64,000 nt of DNA from Zelopaecilomyces penicillatus (taxonomy: Eukaryota > Ascomycota > Sordariomycetes > Hypocreales > Pseudodiploosporaceae). This document shows positions 56,301 through 64,000 of this stretch, piece by piece. The stretch's first letter is position 1. Each line of letters opens with the position of its first letter. Location: assembly GCA_005765155.1 (NCBI GenBank), contig VCCP01000004.1, positions 992,001 through 1,056,000 of the forward strand, given 5' to 3'. The notes under the pieces are model-generated. The model worked only from the letters and a program-made list of their open reading frames with translations. It was not told the DNA's origin and did not search any database. The position numbers were made by a program, and so were the translations under genes.

Positions 56301-57045
56301 TATCGCTGACGAGTATGCTCCCCCTCAGGATCATTAATATTACATAAATAGTTGTTATCTAGCTTCAGTATAGGCAGCAAAAACATCACGATATCCAGGG
56401 TTGACCCAAAGATGCCAACTCATCATACTCTTCCAATGTAATGCGTACGCGTAAGTGGCGATGGATTGGTCTGCAAACTCACGTCTCTTGGATATGGAAT
56501 GCCCATATTGTTTGACGGCCAACTTTTCCACCTATCATACTTGCAATACCTCTATAAAAGATGACCTTTTCGACTCATTGTCCCGAAACTAAGAGACTCA
56601 TTATATAATTCGAGGGACAAAAATTCCCATCATTTATTGATCACTCTGTTATGTCGTCGTATCATGTTGACGGAGATGACGTGCGATTACATTTGCCTGA
56701 CGCTTCACAAATATCACCACATGAGAATTTATTCTCCCCATTCAGGTTGCTTTGGCGCCTTTGAATGGTTGCACGACATATTCAAATAAAGATTGGAGTT
56801 GGAAAATTCTCCACAGAGGTCACATACTGGAGGGGAGCAGACATATCATGAGTAAAGCTTTATTTACTTCTAAAATTGAACGCTATGCAATATAGGAAAA
56901 TAAAACCAGTATAAATGCTCATCCATCAACTCGTTATGTACGTTTCGCCCTTATCCACATACTTCGTTCCAACCTCCACATAATCATCAATCGTGGTTAG
57001 GTATATACCAGAGAAAGAAAATAAACCAAAAATTTCACTCTCTTT
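53373..57045. other. Intergenic region (3.7 kb), possible repeat relic
   Basis: This spacer separates the convergent 3' ends of MTC1 and the subtilisin-like protease gene. It is AT-rich in its right half (54800-57000). Open frames are below 100 codons. The one at 56041-56334 (minus) has a segment suggestive of an ankyrin-protein tail repeat and is listed separately. Nothing else is recognised. Confidence 0.45.
56041..56334 (-). pseudogene. Possible NACHT-ankyrin type repeat relic
   Basis: A 97-codon frame beginning MILRGSILVSDILLGIGELTVKAAEKN. The segment LTVKAAEKNLEDVLKLLIGRKK resembles the 'ITEEVVKAAA..N...VMxLLLxRRG' repeat often found at the C terminus of fungal NACHT/ankyrin proteins. 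The remainder does not match, and no second repeat is seen. The resemblance is weak and recalled from family knowledge, so it may be chance. Confidence 0.2.
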
Positions 57046-58388
57046 TTAATTCTGCTCGCTATTGTTGTTGTTGGCAAGCAGGTTGACGGAGCCGTGAAGG
57101 TCACCCTTGACAACACCCTTGGTAGCAGATGAGAGCAGGTGCTCGGTGATCTCCTTGACACCAGTGATGCCGTCCACGGAGATGGCATAGAGAGCAAGAC
57201 CGACAATGTGGGGAGTGGCCATTGAGGTACCAGAGATGGTGTTGACATCGTTGTCATTGCGGATCCAGGCAGACTTGATGTTGGTGCCTGGGCCGAAGAT
57301 GTCAAGAACCTTGCCCCAGTTGGAGAAGACAGAAATGTTCCAGTCGCTGTCGACAGAGCCAACGGTGATGGCGCTGGGGGTAGAAGCAGGAGAGGAGTTG
57401 CCAGCATCAACATTTTCATTGCCGGCAGCAACAACGGAGAGAACTCCAGAGGCAGCAGCGGACTCAACAGCCTTGTCGAAAATGTCGGACTTGGGGCCAC
57501 CCAGAGACATGTTGATGACGGCGTTCTTGGTGCGGCCCTTGGCGACGATATCATCGGCAGCCCAGTTGAAGCCAGACAGGATAGTGGCAGTAGAGGCAGT
57601 TCGGCCCTGGAAGACCTTGGCGGCAATGATGGTGGCCTTCTTGGCAACACCATAAGTCTTGCCGGCGATGGTGCCAGCAACGTGAGTGCCGTGTCCAATA
57701 GCGTCGACCTTGTCCTCAGGGAAAGCAGAGAAACCCAGGCTGGCACGGCCTTCGAACTCAACGTGGGTGGCCCGAATACCGGAGTCAACAACGTAGGCAA
57801 AGGTATCCTTGCCGGCATTGTCATCATGAATGTAGTCGGTTGAGCCAGGCTCACGGTGAGAGATGGAGCCAAGACCCCAAGGAGCGTTGGTCTGGGTTGT
57901 CAGAGCCTTCTTGGACAGAGTGAATGTCTTCTCCTCTTCGGGCTCCTGGATGTACTGAATAGTCCAGATCTTGTCCTCCTCAACAAGCTCGACCTATTGA
58001 AGAGGTTGGTTAGCAAGGAAATCCAATGTTGGTGAATGCGTAGTTTGGCTGTTCTTACCTCGGGGTTCTTGCGGATCTCGGCGAGGGTGCTCTCATCGAA
58101 AGAGCCGGAATAGCCATGGAAATCGTATTGACCAGCGAAGGTCCTTTCAACGCCCTTGAACTGGCGCCGGCTGATGCTGCGCTTGTGGACAGTGTTCACC
58201 CACTCAAGATGGTTGTCAAGATCCCGAGTCTTGAGGCCACTCTTGAGAGCAACCAGATATTTTCCCTGAATAACCTGACCGACTTCACCCTGGAGCATGA
58301 ACTCGCCATTCTCAGGCATCATAGGAGCAGCCAGAGCATAAGAGAAGAGAGTCGTCGCCGCGACGGCGAGGTTCTTGAAGTTGACCAT
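57046..58388 (-). CDS. Secreted subtilisin-like serine protease (S8, proteinase K-like; 425 aa)
   Basis: Exons are 58059-58388 and 57046-57993; the 65-nt intron (57994-58058) has a GTAAGA donor, GCTAACC branch and AATAG acceptor and joins KNPE|VELVEED in the prodomain. The product is 425 aa. A signal peptide (MVNFKNLAVAATTLFSYALA) is followed by an I9 inhibitor prodomain (GKYLVALKSG .. VELVEEDKIW, about 42-120). The catalytic domain has Asp180 (YVVDSGI), His211 (GHGTHVAGTI), oxyanion Asn302 (AAGNENV) and Ser367 (GTSMATPH). All are intact, so a functional extracellular endopeptidase is expected, used for nutrition and possibly for attack on other organisms. It lacks paired Cys in most of the catalytic domain and has a short Asn-rich C-terminal tail. 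Codon use is strongly C/G-ending, unlike its AT-rich surroundings, suggesting high expression. Confidence 0.95.
57994..58058 (-). other. Intron of the subtilisin-like protease gene
   Basis: A 65-nt phase-0 intron in the prodomain region with GTAAGA donor, CTAACC branch and CAATAG acceptor. Confidence 0.85.
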
Positions 58389-58490
58389 TGTGGAGTAGTT
58401 TCGAATGGAATTGGTTGAAGAGAATCAGGAATGGAGGCTGAGATGAGGATGAGGATGATGAGAATGTGTTATGATGAGAGGATGAAGGAC

Positions 58491-58500
58491 CTTATATAGT
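58491..58500 (-). promoter_or_regulatory. TATA box of the protease gene
   Basis: The minus strand reads ACTATATAAG about 105 bp above the start codon, a strong core-promoter match consistent with an inducible, highly expressed secreted protease. Confidence 0.65.
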
Positions 58501-61500
58501 TGCGCATCCCTTCGACTTCGGTGGCGTAGGAGCACGGCGAACCTGAGATGTTGTCATAACTACCCCACACCAACCCCGTCAATTGACCTGGTCAGTCGGC
58601 AGAAGCCGACAGCAGAACTCGGCGATGCAGACCCAAAAAAGGTCAAGGCAGGTACAATTCATTGTACACATGCTCAAGTGCCGTTGTCCAATGCATTCCG
58701 TCAGGCTGTGTGGAGACAATTCGTGATGTGAGCTAAACAGCTGCCTCATTGAGATGCAGGTGCTCCGTAGAACAGAGCTGACCCCAGGCGGGAGGAGATC
58801 GATAAGGTAACTAGAGACGTCGAATGGAATGGGCCCCCCCTGTCGTAGACCTGAGCGAGATCGGCAGAGGCGTTACGGGCTTATTCGATACGCACGGCGC
58901 ACAAAAGCTCTGTGTATGAAAAGCAACGAGCCTAATACCTGCGGGTCGGTGACGGGCACGCCTCGGTCGACAAATTCAGGAACGGATGGCTGGACAGTGG
59001 TGCCTCGGCGGTCGACGACGCACTAACAGGACCCTGCAGCGATTGGGATCTTAGGTCTACATGTACCGTCCATGTCAGCCTCCAAAGCCATCGGCCTTAA
59101 CGCTCGCCTATCGGAAAGCGGCCATGGTGGCAGAACATTGTCTCTAAGCAGGATAACGTCAGGTCCAGTGGTGCGCCTCATGAGGTGAGCTGCATAATAA
59201 CGGCGGCTTGCAGAGGTTTCAGTGAGTGCTTCCGAAGGTCCAGGTATGTGTATGGCTGTAGCTATCCCTCTTTACAGGCGACAACGCCTTTTCGCAAGCC
59301 AACGCGCGCCCGTCCATGGACAGCTTTCTTTTACCGCGACGTATAATCATGACTAGCTGTCTGTTATGAAGAGCTGCCTAATCAGGAATTGAGCCGTCGT
59401 CCTTGAGGCATTAAGCCAATGCTAAAGGAGGAGGGGGGGGGGGAGCGGGTCGCGGCAGGCTAGATATCCTCCGGATAAGAGGCAGAATTGCGCCGTGGCT
59501 TGGCATTGCTCAAATTGTGCCTGGGACGCATTTCTAGACGATATGGATCCCCGATCCCACTCTAGTCAATCACACAACGGATAGTCAAACCTCCACATGG
59601 CTTGACCTTGGCGCTGATGATGTGCCGGCAGTGTGTGGGCTGTTTGGTTTTCGGTGACCAAAAGCCTCCCCCCCCGCCGAGATCTTTTATTACTTACTAC
59701 TTTTGTCCTGGGTGAAGGTTGGCGGTCATTTACTGGGTTCGACGGCGGCTAGTGCGAGACAATTAGGCTTCTTGGCATACTGTACCTATGTACGCATGCA
59801 GCATCATATTTGTAGAGATGGTAGTCATAAGCAAAGCGATTCGCTGAGACCCGATGGGCTATTACTCGACCGCAGCCATCCAGCTACCCAATAAGGAGTC
59901 GCCGAGAGATGTTGAATCCCGGGGGAAGATGGAGGAGTGACCGGGGAGTTGGGAGTGTAGCAGCAGCAGCGGCGGAGCAGCGCATAATCCACCATCATTA
60001 TCGTCATTATCGTCGTCGTTCCATGGGGGAGGGGTTGCTGCAAAATCCGTGACCGCCAACTGGAAGTTGGAGATGCCCGTATTCTGCATGCGGTGCAGAC
60101 TTATTATTACCCAGAGTCAAAGACGACCTTTCGGATGCAGCATCGCATTGCGTAATAGCTGCGTATCCGCTTGTGTGATGGAGGGTGCAGTTGCAGTTGC
60201 AGGGCAACAATTGGAGAACCCGGAAGAAGCTGTGCGTGGGGAAAGTTGGGCAAATGTGTCGGACTGCAGGTGAGGGAGGATACTACCCGGAGCTGTTCAG
60301 GATTTACCACGGTCTAGTTACGGGGCCTGACTGGCATTTGATCCCCACCGAACCTCACCACCACCACCCACTCACATGGGCAGCGCATCGCCATCTCTCC
60401 TCCTCCTCCTCCTCCAATTTCTCGGTCTCTCCCCCAAGGGCCCCAACGTTGCAGTTCCTCCACACTCTGCAACCGTGCACTCCGCAACTATCGCCAGAAC
60501 ATCCACACAGATTGCAACACGGCTCGGGGGATTTGTCCGCCTACTCCGACGCCTCCAGATAACGATGCTGCGGGACAATTATAGCGGACAATTACAGCAA
60601 GCGAGCGGCCACAAGCTCTACCTATCATGAAATCCCTTGGCCTCTTGCGTACGGCACTCTCATTCACAGGTCCAAGGCCTCCTAGAGCTGGGTATTCTTT
60701 AATATGATACCTACTTCCATAACTAACCCACTACAGAAGTGGCTCGTCCATGGAAGCGCTAGACCCTCGAGGTAGAACCTTTTTTCCTTCTGTAACAACT
60801 AACAAACCGGCATCCCCGCCTAGAGCCAGCACGATACCTTCATCCCGCCTAGCGCGGCTCAATCCCGAGGCACAGGATGGCCTCTTCTGCCATCTGCCGG
60901 CTATCATGTTGCAGGCAGCAAGCAGGCTTCTTCTTTTTTCTTTTTAGGGTAGCTTTTTCACTCTCCTACTTCGGCACATCTTGGGTTGCAGACCTGCACC
61001 GATGATGATCCCTTAATCAAGCTTGAAAATCTGCTAGACGATCCGGTCAGACGTTCCGGACAACGAGTGCTGATCATCCCCCCCCCCCCACTTCCAGTAC
61101 TAATGCTATCAAAAAGTCGGAACAGTCAGATTTGCTTGTTCAATTTTTCTTTGTCCAGTATGCGAAGATCATCACTCTTTCCGTCCATGCCAACCACCCC
61201 CTTGCAATCTCTATTGAATTGAAGGACGAGCCAATATCCGTATTTGTTCGCAACTACGGTGTACGATGGTGTCATCATTCTCGGGTTTTTGTAGTCGGCT
61301 CATACGATCGTATTGCACAAACACTTGCAGCCTTGCGCGTTTCCACGGCCATTATTACTACTCGGAGAAGGTAGGTGGGTGGGGTAAACTAATCAGAAGT
61401 CAGCATTAACTCCCCATTCCGTGTCCTTATTCGTTATCATATTCCTAGCCTGGATATCGATGAGAGTGCTTTGACCTACAAAAATCACATGTGCAGGTTG

Positions 61501-62406
61501 TGCTATCGCCTTTGAGAGGTTTGTAATAGCCAGAAAATGGCTTGAGTAAATACAAACACCCGGAGAAGGAGATCTTGAGGGATAAGAATATGAACATATA
61601 ATTTGAGATTATTATATAGCTACAAGATACCGATCAACCGCTCTCCATGAGAATCGGGACGTTGTAACTCAACGAACTTAGACTCAGTTGACACCAATGA
61701 AAAACTATCACCACGGCAAGGCTGCAGTTGTGCTGGTCCACTCATTCACCTCCCGGTGCCAAGACGGCAACCGGTTAGCACACTCTCCATCCTCTGTCCG
61801 TTCTTGATTGTGGCTTCCGAATGGATACCCATGTCCACATATACTTACTTACTTGCCTTTATCGTTCTAAGCCCGTACCCAGGAGCCGTACGTATCCACT
61901 CTCTAGGTCCGCCAAGGACGCCTTACATGCGGCTCAGCGGCCGTCATTGAGCCAAGTGCCGGAGCACGTCATTGATAACAGCCGCACTGTTATCAGGATG
62001 ATGATGAGGAAATAATGCTTAGCCATATGTTTACGAGATCTTGTACCTACTTCAATCACAAGATTACTGGTACCTTGAAATACCAAGACACCCATGTGAA
62101 AGGCATGCAGATGACTCTAACAGGACAATTGAAGTCCAATGGTTTCATTATGCCCTTGAGCATATTTTCCAATTGTCACAAGTACTGCTTCCTCTTCCTA
62201 TGTTGTCCATGTGCTGAGTGTGATAGTGCAACGATCCATGTCCATTAGTTGGAATTACGTAGGTGTTGTATGATAACCCAGACTGCAAAACATGTACGAT
62301 TCATTCAGATATTAAGACTCAAGCACCAACTGGCTACTAAAAATTAAAGAGACGGCCAATTAAGTGTAGCCAGCCATACCTAACCCTATGGTCCTAACTA
62401 GATACG
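58501..62406. other. Intergenic region (3.9 kb) between protease promoter and beta-mannosidase 3' end
   Basis: No gene is supported. The left part is the protease promoter. A G-rich run lies near 59430-59442, and C11 is at 61080-61090. Short plus-strand frames around 60185-60630 consist of Ser/Pro/His runs and lack motifs. The right end is the beta-mannosidase 3' UTR. Confidence 0.45.
61080..61090 (+). repeat. Homopolymer tract C11
   Basis: Eleven cytosines in the spacer upstream of the protease; the length is prone to sequencing error. Confidence 0.8.
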
Positions 62407-64000
62407 TCAATTCAGCATCCCCAAATATCGAGTCGTGATTACCGTCTCCCTAGTCGCTCCCCTAATGGTAACTGTTACTGTCTCCCCAGGAACTACATCA
62501 ATCAAGTTGTCCTCAAATATAACATCATCATCTTCACACTCAAGCGCTACACCCTTGACAGGCACCTCCACACTGATATCTACCGTCTTTCCATCATGGG
62601 AAACCTCCGCAATGAGATGCTTCGGCTTTTGCAGATGCAAATACTTGAGCGGCTCCGGCCAGTTGACATACCTGGCTACCTGCGTACCCTCCCGGGAGAG
62701 GTATGCGGCCACTACCGTCCGCGCTTCTTGTCCAGCATTTTTCTGGCTGACTGGGACATCTAGTGCAATGATCTCCGTAGACCGGTTTGCGGCAAAAGTC
62801 TGTTGTGAAGAGACTGTCTTCGAGTAAGTTTCTTTCCCGGTTTCAACATCCCATGTCTTGATGACGCAGTCTGCAGTCAAATCTTCAAGCATGAGATTGG
62901 AGGCCCAGACCTCAATCTGGGTATTGACCTCAATATCCACACGTGTGTACTTGTTTTTTGGCTTTTGGTGCTCACGACGAGTAATTCCAACTGAGATTGG
63001 GGCCATCTCTCGTTTGACGGTGTAGTACGCATGCTTCGGTCGAAGGTAATAGTCGCAAATCGCCCATGATGTGACAGGCCAGCAATCATTTATTTGCCAA
63101 ACAAGAGCACCTCCACAGTACTCACGGCCAGGACCCCTCCATTCTCGCTTCCAAAGGCGGTATGCAGATGCTAGACATTCAGCTTGCATGAGTTGAGTGC
63201 TGTAAACAAACTGTTCGAGAGGATCTGGTGCATAGCGCATGTTCTCAACCAGATAGAGAGCCAGGCGTCGTTCGTGTCCAGCAGCCTTGTTATGAAAATC
63301 CACAGTAGAGGACTGAGGATACCGTTCGGGGTCATCTTTGCCCTGGGGCAAGTATGCGTCAATAGTCTTAACGGAAGGAAATGCTTCCATCCCAAATTCG
63401 GAAACAAAACGACCGACAAGTTTGTCAAAGTTCTGGTACTTTTCCTGCGTACCGTGCCACACGTTCCATTGATGAAGGTCTCCGACTGTCGGGTCCGTTG
63501 TTGTTTTGCCGCCCCAGGGGCTGCCGTAGTGGTAGTATGTGTCAGGGATCAAGTCCTTGCAAACGTCTGCGAGAACCTTTTCGTATATATAGCGTGCGGG
63601 AAAATCGGTCTTTAGCCAACTCTCGGCATCTTTGTTCTCAGGTTCGTATGTTAACCCCTCGCTTTCTTGGTACTGGTAATCTTCGTTGTTGCCTGCCCAA
63701 ATAATAATTGATGGATGATGCCGCAATCGCTTGACGTTTTCCTTAGCCTCCCGCTCAATTGATTTAAGCATCCCCGGCCAGCAGGGGTAGTTTCCACATC
63801 CAAACAAGAAATCCTGCCATACAAGTATTCCCAGTTCGTCGCACGCATCATAAAATGCCTGTTCTTCATATATGCCACCGCCCCAAACACGGATCATGAA
63901 CTGGTTCCCATCTGCAACCATTTTGACCCAATCGTAGTATCTCTCCTTGGAAATTCTGGGTATGAAGCTATCAGCAGGTATCCAATTACTGCCTCCGCAG
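62407..64000 (-). CDS. Beta-mannosidase B-type, glycoside hydrolase family 2 (C-terminal part, cut by window edge)
   Basis: An open frame of about 530 codons runs from the right window edge to a TGA at 62407; the N-terminal part lies outside. The visible start reads GGSNWIPADSFIPRIS, a family block just before the catalytic domain. Catalytic residues are visible: the acid/base Glu in WAGNNEDYQY and the nucleophile Glu in SEFGMEAFPSV. Other GH2 mannosidase marks are RVWGGGIYEEQAFYDACDEL, VWQDFLFGCGNYP and GALVWQINDCWPVTSWAI. The C-terminal part forms the beta-sandwich domains. The enzyme removes terminal beta-1,4-linked mannose from mannan oligosaccharides and N-glycan cores. B-type fungal enzymes are intracellular, but the signal region is not visible here. 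No intron is needed within the visible part. Confidence 0.95.
   Translation of the reverse strand, partial: CGGSNWIPADSFIPRISKERYYDWVKMVADGNQFMIRVWGGGIYEEQAFYDACDELGILVWQDFLFGCGNYPCWPGMLKSIEREAKENVKRLRHHPSIIIWAGNNEDYQYQESEGLTYEPENKDAESWLKTDFPARYIYEKVLADVCKDLIPDTYYHYGSPWGGKTTTDPTVGDLHQWNVWHGTQEKYQNFDKLVGRFVSEFGMEAFPSVKTIDAYLPQGKDDPERYPQSSTVDFHNKAAGHERRLALYLVENMRYAPDPLEQFVYSTQLMQAECLASAYRLWKREWRGPGREYCGGALVWQINDCWPVTSWAICDYYLRPKHAYYTVKREMAPISVGITRREHQKPKNKYTRVDIEVNTQIEVWASNLMLEDLTADCVIKTWDVETGKETYSKTVSSQQTFAANRSTEIIALDVPVSQKNAGQEARTVVAAYLSREGTQVARYVNWPEPLKYLHLQKPKHLIAEVSHDGKTVDISVEVPVKGVALECEDDDVIFEDNLIDVVPGETVTVTIRGATRETVITTRYLGMLN

Overview
The window reads as chromosomal DNA of a filamentous ascomycete, most likely a Sordariomycete and probably Hypocreales. 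The support is short spliceosomal introns (about 60-80 nt, GTAAGT-type donors, CTAAC-like branch points), intron-containing ribosomal protein genes, a Zn2Cys6 regulator with a fungal_trans-type middle region, a BIM1-like copper protein, and multi-kilobase intergenic spacers with no operons. The genus cannot be fixed from the sequence. I support 17 protein-coding genes, one of them cut by the right edge, plus two weak ankyrin-type relics. I saw no tRNA, 5S rRNA, CRISPR array or intact transposon.

Layout. 1-14 kb: an acidic disordered protein (-), a divergent Ser/Thr kinase (+), a secreted GPI-anchored BIM1/X325-type copper protein (-), an unrecognised two- or three-exon gene (-), and a NUDT19-like Nudix hydrolase (-) with both a presequence-like N terminus and a C-terminal SKL. 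14.5-23.4 kb: a DNA-repair neighbourhood of SLX4 (-), the CPD photolyase PHR1 (-) and the NHEJ factor XLF/Nej1 (+), with ribosomal protein eS21 (+) between the first two. 23.4-31 kb: a 7.7 kb gene-poor stretch with a G20 tract, an A23G7 tract and dinucleotide repeats. 31-41 kb: three minus-strand nuclear genes: a forkhead factor, cactin with two micro-exons, and a Zn2Cys6 factor. 41-53.4 kb: ribosomal protein uL14/RPL23 (+, five exons), an ankyrin relic, a 1184-residue disordered nuclear-looking protein (-), and MTC1 (+) with a probable GC-AG intron. 53.4-64 kb: mostly intergenic, with a secreted subtilisin-like protease (-) and the 3' part of a GH2 beta-mannosidase (-).

How genes may relate. 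SLX4 (branched-DNA nuclease scaffold), PHR1 (light-driven reversal of UV dimers) and XLF (end joining) lie within 9 kb. SLX4/eS21 and PHR1/XLF are divergent pairs sharing promoter regions. A GATC pair in the PHR1-XLF spacer could be a light-response element, and the spacers upstream of eS21 and uL14 carry CACRTG E-boxes. These links are inference. No single new system is proven; the repair neighbourhood, the XLF tail repeats and the bi-targeted Nudix enzyme look most worth following.
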